DNA of 12,861 nucleotides from Phoronis ovalis (GCA_028565635.1 JAOXYB010042060.1:1-12861), one strand, 5' to 3'; positions 1 to 8,991 are shown, numbered from the stretch's first letter. Numbers and translations are program-made. Notes: a model not told the origin generated them from the letters alone.

Positions 1-195
1 GGTGGGAAGATTTTGAATTATTAGAAAAATTACTTTTATTCAAAAAAAACATCAAAAATGTTGGCTTTTCCCTTTAATATGTATATGCTATTGCCCATGG
101 TGTTATAAAACAAGCAAACTGAATATTCTCCTTTTTCTCAAATTATTTGAACAGACTGTTTATACCTGTTAATTTATTAATGTATTGTGTTGCAG

Positions 196-355
196 ACATC
201 TGCCTACAATTGATGCTGTGTTGCTAAGTTATCCCGATATCTACCATTTGGGAGCACTACCACACCTTGTTGGAAAATGTGGCCTTACCTGTCCCATATA
301 TGCCACAGTCCCTGTCTATAAAATGGGTCAGATGTTTATGTATGACCTGTATCAG
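196..355 (+). CDS. CPSF2: CPSF2 (CPSF100) internal exon a: degenerate metallo-beta-lactamase motif 2
   Basis: This is the first CPSF2 exon in the window. CPSF2 is the non-catalytic partner of the endonuclease CPSF73 in the nuclear pre-mRNA 3'-end processing complex. The exon follows a ttgcag acceptor and starts with the last base of a split Lys/Arg codon. It encodes about 53 residues, including [18 protein letters not shown] and [14 protein letters not shown], which match human CPSF2 at about residues 50-103. It ends in phase 0 at CAG|GTGGTT. The segment SYPDIYH sits where active family members carry HxHxDH, so the zinc-binding motif is degenerate, as known for CPSF100. The first motif position is Tyr here (230-232), where human CPSF2 still has His. 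The donor GTGGTT is a weak match to GTRAGT. Exons encoding the N-terminal ~50 residues lie upstream of the window. Confidence 0.94.
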
Positions 356-1054
356 GTGGTTTTTTTAGTTTTTGATCAAAAAATTTAAGGCTGAAATTGT
401 GACCATCTTTAGTTAAAGGCACTTATTCTATTTTGAACCTGTCTTTGTCTATACAAAAATAAATTAACTTTTTTTTGTTTATTGCAAGAATTTTTTTTTT
501 GGAATATAAATTGATTTGCCCAAGTGTTTAAATTGTTACTCAGGAAATATCCCTTGATGTCTAGCGCCTCTTAGCGGATAAAGTTCGGCCCAACTTTATA
601 AATAACAGAACAGGTGCCTTTAATTAGAAAGTTTATTTGATGCTCACTGCAGTGATTCAATCAATTTAACTCGGTGTTACTGTACCTCACTAACGGGCAT
701 AAGAAACCAGAAACCATGACACAAACACACGGGGCTGAAGGAAGCAATCTCATAAATTGGAAAATCAGAACATGTTGCTGCTGTTCACAGAATACTTTTG
801 TAAGCATTGGAATAAGCTAGTTTTTAGCAAACTGATTGGTTTAAAAAAGCACTTGGAAGCTAAAATGTGGAGAGAACAATATGCTTCAGGAATCGCAGAT
901 AGGATACTTAATGAAATGAAATGTAGACTACCGAATCTGGTAAATATAAATTATGTCATCCTTCAAAGTGACATTGCAATTTGTATGAGCAGTGAATACA
1001 TCAAAAATACATGCATGTACCATCTGTATTGATTTATCTTTGCTGTTATTTTAG
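356..1054 (+). other. CPSF2 intron (exon a to exon b), with an unexplained open stretch
   Basis: This 699-bp phase-0 intron begins GTGGTT and ends ttttag. A more GC-balanced block at about 560-750 contains TAGCGCCTCTTAGCGG (562-577). An open reading stretch at about 757-1032 (first ATG at 772) encodes up to 91 residues that I do not recognise. Inside it, a possible acceptor (ttcacag, ending 790) and donor (CTG|GTAAAT, intron GT at 940) could bound a 149-bp cryptic exon. Because 149 is not a multiple of 3 and the intron is phase 0, including it would shift the CPSF2 frame and reach a stop early. It is therefore not a normal CPSF2 coding exon. Confidence 0.8.
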
Positions 1055-1160
1055 TCTCGACACAATTCAGAGGAATTTAAAATCTTCACTTTAGATGACG
1101 TTGATGCTGCCTTTGATAAGATTATTCAGCTCAAGTATTCTCAGACAATCAGCTTAAAAG
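1055..1160 (+). CDS. CPSF2: CPSF2 internal exon b
   Basis: The exon follows acceptor ttttag and continues in phase 0 from exon a. It encodes SRHN...[13 protein letters not shown]...QLKYSQ...SLK plus the first base of a Gly codon, ending AAAAG|GTAACA. The block [13 protein letters not shown] is almost identical to vertebrate CPSF2. It belongs to the metallo-beta-lactamase fold between motif 2 and motif 3. Length is 106 bp (35 codons plus 1 base), and the phase matches the next exon exactly. I see no frameshift or premature stop, so the gene appears intact here. Confidence 0.94.
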
Positions 1161-1513
1161 GTAACACTTCTTTGTCTAGAAAGGTCAAACTTTTAGTCTA
1201 AGATGTAACAGTACAGCAGTATCTTTGTCTGTGCTTTTGCGATCTCTGACTGAGAAGAAAGACATAAATTTTGCATTTTCAGCAGATATTGTGATGATGT
1301 CAGCTGCATTCTTACCTTTAAAAAGCTTAGGTTTACAAGTTTCTGTATTCCTAGGAAGAGGTGTAATGTTAATTTCAAATGCTTATGAATCAGAAAGAAA
1401 TTAGTAGTGAAATATTTGACTGATCCCTTGTTGGACTTGTTCACGCCTGCTTAGTGACACATTGTTACTTGTGCATTTGATAAGAAAGCAGATAAAAAAA
1501 TGAATTCGTTTAG
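1161..1513 (+). other. CPSF2 intron (exon b to exon c)
   Basis: This 353-bp phase-1 intron runs from GTAACA to gtttag. It is AT-rich and I see no gene, repeat or RNA signature in it. Open stretches on the opposite strand here and across the following exon have no recognisable content. Confidence 0.8.
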
Positions 1514-1643
1514 GTAAAGGGCATGGTTTACAAATCACACCATTACCCGGTGGGCATATGATCGGGGGAACTATTTGGAAGATAGTCAAAGATGGTGAAG
1601 AAGAAATTGTGTATGCAGTAGATTATAACCATAAGAAAGAGAG
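1514..1643 (+). CDS. CPSF2: CPSF2 internal exon c: metallo-beta-lactamase motifs 3 and 4
   Basis: The exon completes the split Gly codon, then encodes [38 protein letters not shown] and HKKE plus two bases of an Arg codon. It ends [19 protein letters not shown] corresponds to motif 3, the His-containing loop. AVDYNHK corresponds to motif 4, the Asp that bridges the two metals in active enzymes. Both match human CPSF2 closely. Retention of this His and Asp beside a ruined motif 2 is typical of CPSF100, which keeps the fold but is regarded as lacking nuclease activity. Length is 130 bp and the phase fits both neighbours. Confidence 0.95.
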
Positions 1644-1862
1644 GTCAGTGAATGGTGTAAAAAGCATTACTGTTTTAAAGTGACATTACACTAAAGATCT
1701 CTTGCCATGGTCATGTCATGTATAATTATTTACTTTATGTCACGCTTCTATGCAAAGTCAATACACGTTACATCTCTTTTCTTCTATAGTGGGGAAAAAA
1801 AATCTGAAAGTGACGTAATACACAGCTGATGTATAACTGTGTCTGTTTTTGTTTCTATTTAG

Positions 1863-1978
1863 ACATTTAAATGGTTGTATGCTGGAGAACATTAATAGAC
1901 CAGCACTGTTAATCACTGACTGCTATAATGCTTTATATACACAAGCAAGAAGGAAAGTCAGGGATGAACAACTCATGA
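1863..1978 (+). CDS. CPSF2: CPSF2 internal exon d: entry into the beta-CASP domain
   Basis: The acceptor is ctatttag after a 219-bp phase-2 intron. The exon finishes the Arg codon and encodes [31 protein letters not shown] and VRDEQLM, then the first base of a Thr codon at a consensus donor, [18 protein letters not shown] and RRK.RDEQL are hallmark CPSF2 sequences at the start of the beta-CASP domain, which in this family packs against the lactamase fold. Length is 116 bp and the frame is open throughout. Confidence 0.94.
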
Positions 1979-2171
1979 GTAAGTCCTGTCTAACATTTCA
2001 TAGTAAACCTTAGATATTAACCTTAAAATGATTCTATTGGTTTATAATTTTTTTTGATTTGTTATGTATAAAAATAGATGTCATAAAAAGTGTATGTGCC
2101 TTCACCTCGTTTTTCACTAGTAGAAGAAAAATGCAAAGCTTGATCTCAACTTTCAGTGTGATTTTTTTTAG

Positions 2172-2260
2172 CCAATATTCTTTTAACTATGAGAAATGGA
2201 GGTAATGTACTAGTGGCTGTAGACACTGCGGGTAGAGTACTGGAACTTGGCCATTTACTG
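2172..2260 (+). CDS. CPSF2: CPSF2 internal exon e: beta-CASP DTAGR segment
   Basis: This follows a 193-bp phase-1 intron ending tttttttag. It completes Thr and encodes NILLTMRNGGNVLVAVDTAG and RVLELGHLL, stopping in phase 0 at a strong donor, CTG|GTGAGT. NVLVAVDTAGRVLEL is nearly identical to vertebrate CPSF2 and is the equivalent of the conserved beta-CASP strand and helix seen in CPSF73. Length is 89 bp. The following intron is the longest bounded one (1342 bp) and carries a fold-back repeat. Confidence 0.94.
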
Positions 2261-3602
2261 GTGAGTATCATAAGTGTGGAAGTTAAATGCTCCAAGGGGG
2301 ATTGGATTTTGTTTTGCTACTCCATGGTTTGCCGTTTAAGTGTAGCTACATTAAATTAACTATATAGAATAAGCTTTCAAACGAGGCTTCCAGTTTCATA
2401 ACAAACACTTGGTCAATGCTGAGGAGTGGCGACCTCTGGTGGGAACAGGAAACTGAATGTCTTTATTTCCCAAACAGGTGATTGTATTATATCAGTTATT
2501 TGTAAGTTATATAAAGGATGGATTCTTTGAATATTCTAAGATTTATTTCTTTGTGGTTGTTTGAATTTAACTATATTTGTGGCTTTACAAATAAACTATT
2601 GACTTTAACTATCTAATGAATATGAAACCATTCTATGAATTTGTATACATTTCAAACCTTATACCATCTGATTGGTAAATACATGTATACACCCTGATAC
2701 ACCTGTAAATATACAATGTCGTCCAATATATTTCTGTTAATTTGAAAGGTGTGCATTAAGGAGTTGGGACCCGTTTTTGGGTAAGTTATTCATACTTTAC
2801 ACTTTGATTCGAATTTTAGGCAGTTCAATGAAAAAATAGAGTAATAAAAGTATACATTTTTGGAAAGGTATTAACTTGGATTATGAAAAATTCTTTTAGT
2901 TATCTATCACATAATCAGTAGGAGGGCCAATTTGGGTAAAAACTCAATGTAATTTCGTTGCAAATACCAAGCTAAAATTTTGCCAAAATAAACTTCCAAC
3001 TAGGAAGTCTAATAAGTCTCAGATTTTTGAAATTCTTCTTAGTTCTGAAATGATGTACTTCTAAATATATGGGTGTCAGTAAAAAATGAAAAAAATTCTG
3101 GCAGTTGAATTTTGAAAAGTCGTAACTTTCGAATGATACAAACTTTTTAAAATCTGAGACATGCTATTTGAGATATCTATTTGAAGCTAATTTTGGCCAT
3201 GCTTCAACTTTGTATCTACAGGGGTGTTGGACTTTTATTTTCTTGAAGTTTAAATGTTGAAAAACATGATTTTTTACCCAAAATGGTCGCCTTACTAATT
3301 TCTAAAATCATGTGACAGATAAGTAAGGTAACTTTTCGAAATCGTTAAGTTAATGTCGTTCTAAAAATATATACTTTTATTAGTCTATATTTTCATTAAA
3401 CTGTTCAAAATTTAAATTGTAAAGTGTGATAAATTTTCCTGAACGGGTCCGGCCCCCATTAATCAGTATGTGTTTTCTTTACTTGCACATGTGAAACCAG
3501 GGTTGTGAATGTCAGTCGGAAACATAATTTTTTGAAATATCAAAAACTTTTCTGCATACTGTGTCTAAAATGAGTGTATAATGATTATGTTAATATTTAC
3601 AG
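2261..3602 (+). other. CPSF2 intron (exon e to exon f), host of a fold-back element
   Basis: This 1342-bp phase-0 intron runs from GTGAGT to ttacag. Positions 2261-2755 are AT-rich and non-coding, with a short GC-rich site GGCGACCTCTGGTGG at 2428-2442. Positions 2756-3462 are the inverted-repeat element listed separately. Positions 3463-3602 contain nothing I can name beyond the acceptor region. Confidence 0.85.
2756..3462. mobile_element. Long-inverted-repeat (fold-back/MITE-like) element flanked by TTAA
   Basis: The two halves of this stretch are inverted copies of each other, centred at about 3090-3110. The left end has GGACCCGTTT at 2767-2776; the right end reads GGACCCGTTC on the opposite strand (3441-3450). 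Further matches run inward: CATACTTTACA.TTT against CACACTTTACAATTT, TAATAAAAGTATA.ATTTTT in both arms, ATTAACTT in both, TTTGGGTAAAAA in both, and GTCTCAGATTTT (3016 onward) against its inverse ending at 3160. By eye the outer ~190 bp of each arm are roughly 70% identical. TTAA stands at each edge (2756-2759 and 3459-3462), as for piggyBac-type target duplications, although TA would also fit. No transposase frame is present, so it is non-autonomous. Confidence 0.8.
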
Positions 3603-3701
3603 GATCAGTTATGGAGGACACCTGATTCTGGGCTTATGGCATACAATCTTGCACTGTTAAATAATGTCAGTTACAATGTTGTAGAATTTGCAAAGTCTCA
3701 G
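3603..3701 (+). CDS. CPSF2: CPSF2 internal exon f
   Basis: The acceptor is ttacag. Exactly 33 codons in phase 0 encode [19 protein letters not shown] and [14 protein letters not shown], ending CAG|GTGAGT. The block [17 protein letters not shown] is essentially invariant in animal CPSF2 and lies in the beta-CASP domain. It joins exon e to exon g without a shift, even though the preceding intron has received a repeat insertion. Confidence 0.95.
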
Positions 3702-4125
3702 GTGAGTTGTATGTAAAAGTTCTGTATATATTAATGCTATGCTTTTTTCATGCTTGTAAGGATAATCACTGTCATGTGATCCAACAATGTGCTTGTGTCT
3801 GAAATTATTTTCCAGTAAGTTTCTGTTAAAAATTCAAAGATATAATAGTTTTGGAGATTTGTAAAATGAAATTTGATGATATTCTGGATATCAGGGAAGT
3901 GGACTTTGCAGGTGTTTGAAAAAATATTCATTAAAAGTAAATGTGGCTATGCATGTAAAGACTCATTCATTTCTAGTAAAATTTCAAAAATATGATTAAA
4001 GTTTGCTACCTGTATGTAAGAAAAATACTTTTTAAGTCGTATCTTTCAAGGTAATCACAGCATTTCATTAGTATTGTCTACCTATTGTTCAAAACTTTAC
4101 TTCATTTGTCTTATGAATTTCCTAG
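3702..4125 (+). other. CPSF2 intron (exon f to exon g)
   Basis: This 424-bp phase-0 intron runs from GTGAGT to tttcctag. It is AT-rich. I see no repeat, RNA gene or coding signature; a short open stretch on the - strand has no recognisable content. Confidence 0.8.
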
Positions 4126-4248
4126 GTCGAATGGATGAGCGACAAAATAATGAGGTCATTTGAGGATAACAGAAATAACCCATTCCAGTTTAAACACATG
4201 CAACTTTGCCATAGTTTAGCAGAACTTGACATGGTCGCAGAACCAAAG
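4126..4248 (+). CDS. CPSF2: CPSF2 internal exon g, last exon visible
   Basis: The exon has 41 codons in phase 0 after acceptor cctag. They encode [37 protein letters not shown] and AEPK, ending AAG|GTAATT. It matches human CPSF2 VEWMSDK, NNPFQF and the following segment, ending at about residue 325. The family continues for about 450 more residues: the rest of beta-CASP, an acidic linker and a C-terminal domain. I could not find the next expected block (…LASQPDLECGFSR… in vertebrates) anywhere to the right. The gene therefore either continues beyond the window or the downstream sequence is not contiguous with it. Confidence 0.94.
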
Positions 4249-5010
4249 GTAATTTCAACTTTATTATCAGCACATTGAAAATACTGAAATGTTTAGCTTC
4301 AGTGTAAGGAGCTTTTTTAGGTTTTAAGCTTCCCATCACTAACAGATGTGTCTAGCTTTTCATGCCCTAACGATTCAAGTAATTCGGGTTGGAAAAGGTT
4401 GTCATCTCTGAGCAGTTAGTTTATTGATATGTAAATTTATAAAGCAAAGAGTTTGCAATCCTAACAAGTAATTAAATTGTTACTACATTTGCGCTTGAAA
4501 CACTTGATTGACGTTATAATGAATACTGTCTCATACTGGTAAGCTTGCATGGCAAATGTCAATCACAAAAACGCGGGAGTAACATGGAAAAGATATGACA
4601 AGTCAAAGGTGATAATTGCATAGGTAATTGGTGTGCTAATTACACCGTATTATACCAGGAAACAGTTGATTGCTTGGTTACCACATACCACCTGTTTTGA
4701 GAGGCAGAGCTTGTTTGCCTTTTAATGTGCCATCTGGTGTCTAGATCTCTAATCCATGTTTTTCTTATAATGTAGAAAATAAGTGTTGTAACTATCACTT
4801 ATTGTGAAAATCAGACCCTATCTGGACAATTCCATGTTTTTGCTTCAGTGTAAATGTAGTTTTCAATTCATAAACAAGGCTGTTGCCATACCAACAAATT
4901 TAATTATTTTATAGCACTTTTTATGTGTTCAGAAAAGGCAGTTTATTATATTAATTATTATTTAAACATTAAACATTAAATCCTTGCACCCTGTTTCTCT
5001 CGACTCGTAA

Positions 5011-5130
5011 GCAGTCTCTTTTTTTGACTGGTAGTCAGACAAGGGCATGGCACCAAAGTGCAGGTAGTGTAGACGAATTACCGAAAGTACCGACACAGTG
5101 TGCACTAAACAGTGCAGAGAAAGAGACTAA
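5011..5130. repeat. Short palindrome-rich block
   Basis: AGTCTCTTT at 5013-5021 is perfectly inverted at 5120-5128, and the pairing extends imperfectly (agtctctttttttg against agtctctttctctg). Inside are small perfect hairpins: GCAC-caaa-GTGC near 5051-5062 and TGCACT-aaac-AGTGCA at 5101-5116. The block is more GC-rich than its surroundings. It may be a small degenerate fold-back element; nothing indicates coding or a known RNA. Confidence 0.4.
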
Positions 5131-6290
5131 ATCTTAGAATACTTGTAGTTGATGTACGCTTAAACTTGTCATACGAATGACACTAACATTCTTACGTCAA
5201 CCCTGCAGGCTCAGGTCACATTATTTTATTAACATAATCATCTCTTATATTTTGTACATTTTCAAAATAAATATGCTTTATTATCGTAGCAATCATACTA
5301 AGCAGTGTCTGTAATTATGATTGATCAAGCTGTTGTTTCTGTGTCTAAAGACAGCATTTGCTCATTAAGGAAACTAATACCTGTTTTTTTTTCACACAGT
5401 GTTGTATAACCCAACAATTTGTCATTAACGAGTTTAGTGAACAGTAGCAAAATACCACAATTTAGCACTTCAGATTACGTACATGTATAGCATGTTAACA
5501 CTGATTTCTAAAAAGAAAATGGGTGTCAAATGAAGAAGTTTTGTTAAATGTTCATTTGTTAAGAAGAAATTGTGTTCATTAATGGGAAATGTACATAAAG
5601 TTTTCCATGTGACACGTGTATGCAGATTAATTATTGGAAACATATAATGGATGTTTATTTTCTGCTATTAAAATCACTCGTCTTGAAATAGGTTTTTAAT
5701 TACAATGGCATATAACTAAAAACCATAGGTAGCCTATGTATTGTTAAGATAGGTAGTATGTGAAAATCACTGTTCATCAGTAGTTAATGCAGGTAAATGT
5801 GTAAATAAAAAAATTTCTAAAACACCTGCTCTTAAAACAGGTTATTATACTTTTCTACAACAAAATGAAATAGATATCACTCAGACATAAGTAAAGGTGA
5901 GAAAGGTCATTCAGACCACATGTAGAAACACAAGTTATATTTCATCATGCAAAACACAGGTGACATCTTTATTAAACAACAAAAATAATGTCATTGTTTT
6001 AATCCACTCCTTTTATAACAAAGTTATACAATGCAATCACCAAAAATGAAATTTATAAAGGTATACATAAAAAACAAATTTATGTTATGCCAGGTAAATC
6101 CAGCCAGCCATTTTTGTTTAATTACAGTTATAACCTAAGCTTGACCCCTGTCTTTTAATTTCGTACATCTTATATAACAGACTACAATAGTCTATTTTTG
6201 ACAAGAGTTGGTGAAGGGATCTCAGCTCACAAAAAGAGTCCTTTCAAACAGTGATAATCAGAAATTTATTCAAAATTGCATATATTCCCC

Positions 6291-6396
6291 TATATATATA
6301 CACACACATTTTGCACACGCACTAAGGCATCAAATATGTAGAGTTGCGTATAGAAGCAATAATATATAAGAGTGATATATATATATATATTATATA
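6291..6396. repeat. TA/CA and AT microsatellites
   Basis: A (TA)5(CA)4 run occupies 6291-6308. A second dinucleotide run, mainly (AT)n with one phase break, occupies about 6375-6396. They are ordinary simple repeats, likely length-polymorphic. Confidence 0.85.
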
Positions 6397-7662
6397 AAGC
6401 ATACAACGAGCTGAGGCATTTCAGCTAGGCAGGAACACACCACTATAGGCTCACTCGTAATCACATGACAAATATTTTGTCGTTTTACACACAAACATTT
6501 CTCCAAAGTCTTCTCAAGCTAGTTTTCTGTACATTACAAACGATAAATAAGTAAATGTCACAGCTTTATTTTCTTGAAAAAATATTCACAGCTAACATTG
6601 TGTCTTCATGTACCCGTGATCAACTGGTATGTTCTGAACCCTTTTATACCTGGGCTCTGCCACAATAGGTGACTTAAAAAATTTGCTATTTCAACCCCAC
6701 CTTGGACTTTAAGAAATCATTATGAGTGGTTATTTTATAACATATACAGTAGCTAATCATGATAAGTCAGTGACTAATTAATTATACAATCCTGGTTCTA
6801 TATGGAGCCAACTACTAGTCTCATTACAAAATTAGTATTATAACAGTTCGTATCAGCATCCATCTTTGTAGTAGCAATCACTGACATTATCTAGCTATGT
6901 GATGTTGCATTAATATAATGACATGTAGGAGGACAGAACCAGCTGATGATATTAAAATACTTCAGCAGGAATCTTTGTTATATGTTTGCTACAAAATACA
7001 CCTGAATAGATAGATTTCCTCTTCGTTACATTTTACAAGAGGTTGAGTATATTAAAAAGTTAAACTACAAAGTGTAATATATGATTTGATGAAAAACTTA
7101 GTCAGTGTAAGCTGTGACAAGACAATAATTACTAGTTGTTATCCTTCTTGCAATATGTAATGGGTCAATGTTTTTATTTATTTTCCCAAATGTAAGTGAA
7201 ATAGTATTTTTTGAAAAAGAGTATTTTTTTATTCTGTTGCAAAATAAATAACTAGCTGAAGAAAACTAAATGAGGATATTTTTTAAGATTAAAAACTGAT
7301 AATTTTCAATGTATTGGCTAGCCATCAGATCTCACATTTCTGTGGTGTACAAGACTAATTTACCCCGAGGCTAGCACCGTTTAAGTAACCCTTAAATAGA
7401 AATGGTTACTAGAAATATATCACTTTCAATTCATCGTTATTTTTCACATACTTGCCAGTAGTGCCAGCCCTGGAAATGAAAAACTATATACAGTTACAAA
7501 AAATTCTTAAAACTGATTAATATTAACTATAAAAGTGTTCATCCTTGTAAGATTCTAATACTTTAAAAAGTCTTTAGATATTGAATTTTATAAATAAGTA
7601 TCCTGAAATCAAATAAATGTAAAAATTAATCCATGATATTCTTATTACACAAAAATGCGTAA

Positions 7663-8991
7663 TCAAGTTTGTGCTTCAGATTCATAGTCTTTACATAAAA
7701 CATTTGCTTGATTTTCTCTTGATTCTGTGATTGCAGTTAAAACATTTTGCTCTGAATTACTATCAGGAGAACTTGAGCCAGTATCTGTTAATTTCTGTGA
7801 AGTTTGCAATAATTCAGTATCTAAGCCATTTGAATTTGTACTTGCTTTCTTGCGTTTTGAACTAAATACTGATGCCAATCGAGACATGCGTTGATTATGT
7901 ATATCTAACCTCTCTGCTGTTGTAGAACTCTCAAACACGTGACCACTGCCTCGTTTTGCACGACCTAACATAATATCAATTTCTTTGCGAAAATTTTCGT
8001 TTAACCAACCATAAAGAAAAGGGTTGATACATGCGGAACTCATGGCAAAGAGCTTTAAGAGCAAGTCAAGAAATGTAAAATATTTCCCTTGAACCACTGT
8101 AGGTTTGAAATCTACAATGATTGTAAATGCACTCCAAGGTAGCCAGCAGATTACAAAAACAGAAACAATGGCTACTAAAATTTTACATGTTCGACGTCGT
8201 CGCTGATTTCTTTGAGCATCTCGTATCCCAAGTGGGCGCTGTAGTAATCTTTCATACAGTTTTCTATATAATCCACAAGAAATCAACAGTGGAAAACAAA
8301 ACTCGCACAAAAACATCCCGCAACTGTATATCATTTTCTGGTTAAATGATGGCCAATCTTCAATGCAGTAAACCGTATCCAATTTTAGTAATGGTTCAAC
8401 CACATGTTTAGTTTTAGTAAAAACTACTAATGGTATTGCTAATCCTAATGAGAAAAAAGCAATAGCAGCAAGTAATAGTATTGCCGTTCGCATCTTAATA
8501 TGAGTTTTAAGTGGAAACACAATCAGATAGTAACGATCAAAGGCAATGAGTAAAAATGTTAAAGTAGATACATACACAGGTACTCCAAATGTTGCAAAAG
8601 TTATATGGCAAAGAGCATCACCAAATATCCAGGTATTTGTTAATTGATAATGTAGTTGAAAAGGTAAGTTAAAAAGGCAGAGTCCTATATCAGCAAGAGC
8701 TAGATTGCAAATAAATATATTTGTTACAGTTTTCATATATCTCAATCGCAATACGACATATATAATGAATCCATTGCCAATGACACCTAGTACAATTACA
8801 GTAATGTAAAGAGTAACCATTGCAGCTATCCATCCCGGTTGTTTCATAATATCAAAATCTGCGGGTGTGTACATTGTCAGGTTAGGATCAAGATACCTCA
8901 TCTGCAAAAAATTATAGTCTGTTAAGTTGAGTTCTTCAATGGTGAAGTTCAGTTCGAAATATGATTCCATAAAATTATAGTCTGATTCCAT
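7663..8991 (-). CDS. Neuropeptide receptor, class A GPCR (NPY/NPF/PrRP/sNPF-receptor type), intronless
   Basis: This encodes a complete 442-residue seven-transmembrane receptor for a neuropeptide, expected at the plasma membrane and coupled to G proteins. The start ATG has A at -3 and G at +4, with an in-frame TGA four codons upstream (9001-9003). The N-terminus has three N-glycosylation sequons (N15, N22, N37). Landmarks: TM1 GVIGN (N73), TM2 NLALAD (D101), ECL1 TNTWIFG (W121), C128 and C209 for the ECL1-ECL2 disulfide, DRY at 152-154, TM5 P234, a basic ICL3 (RNQRRRR), TM6 CWLP (282-285), and TM7 AMSSACINPFLYGWL with NPxxY at 323-327, then NENFRKE in helix 8. The TM7-helix 8 sequence resembles prolactin-releasing-peptide and insect sNPF receptors. 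The tail of about 100 residues is rich in Ser/Thr. The TM4 tryptophan (W4.50) is missing, with Ala178 at its expected place. The exact ligand cannot be assigned. The gene lies antisense to CPSF2, probably inside one of its introns. Confidence 0.95.
   Translation of the reverse strand: MESDYNFMESYFELNFTIEELNLTDYNFLQMRYLDPNLTMYTPADFDIMKQPGWIAAMVTLYITVIVLGVIGNGFIIYVVLRLRYMKTVTNIFICNLALADIGLCLFNLPFQLHYQLTNTWIFGDALCHITFATFGVPVYVSTLTFLLIAFDRYYLIVFPLKTHIKMRTAILLLAAIAFFSLGLAIPLVVFTKTKHVVEPLLKLDTVYCIEDWPSFNQKMIYSCGMFLCEFCFPLLISCGLYRKLYERLLQRPLGIRDAQRNQRRRRTCKILVAIVSVFVICWLPWSAFTIIVDFKPTVVQGKYFTFLDLLLKLFAMSSACINPFLYGWLNENFRKEIDIMLGRAKRGSGHVFESSTTAERLDIHNQRMSRLASVFSSKRKKASTNSNGLDTELLQTSQKLTDTGSSSPDSNSEQNVLTAITESRENQANVLCKDYESEAQT

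Larger units (their letters stand above)
4249..7662. other. AT-rich non-coding stretch: start of a giant CPSF2 intron and receptor 3' flank
   Basis: No gene was recognised. The left edge is the donor GTAATT after CPSF2 exon g. The right part lies downstream of the - strand receptor gene and should include its 3' UTR. Several TTTATT hexamers (AATAAA on the - strand), for example at 7173-7182 and 7228-7233, could serve as poly(A) signals, but in DNA this AT-rich they are not diagnostic. A small imperfect hairpin lies around 4608-4656, with core GGTGT/ACACC. The palindromic block at about 5011-5130 and the microsatellites at about 6291-6396 are listed separately. I see no tRNA B-box or other RNA-gene signature. 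Confidence 0.6.

Noticed and set aside
1193-1589. - strand open frames across CPSF2 intron and exon c
   Set aside because: They overlap a firmly supported + strand exon and contain no motif of their own.
6291-6396. TA/CA runs as a regulatory or structural element
   Set aside because: They are ordinary microsatellites with no supporting context.
7440-7485. Possible - strand mini-exon (ttccag acceptor, GTATGT donor) downstream of the receptor stop
   Set aside because: It lies beyond a clear stop codon, is only about 18 bp, and needs no explanation; splice-like strings are frequent by chance.
8127-8345. + strand open frame inside the receptor gene
   Set aside because: It is antisense shadow of the receptor coding sequence.
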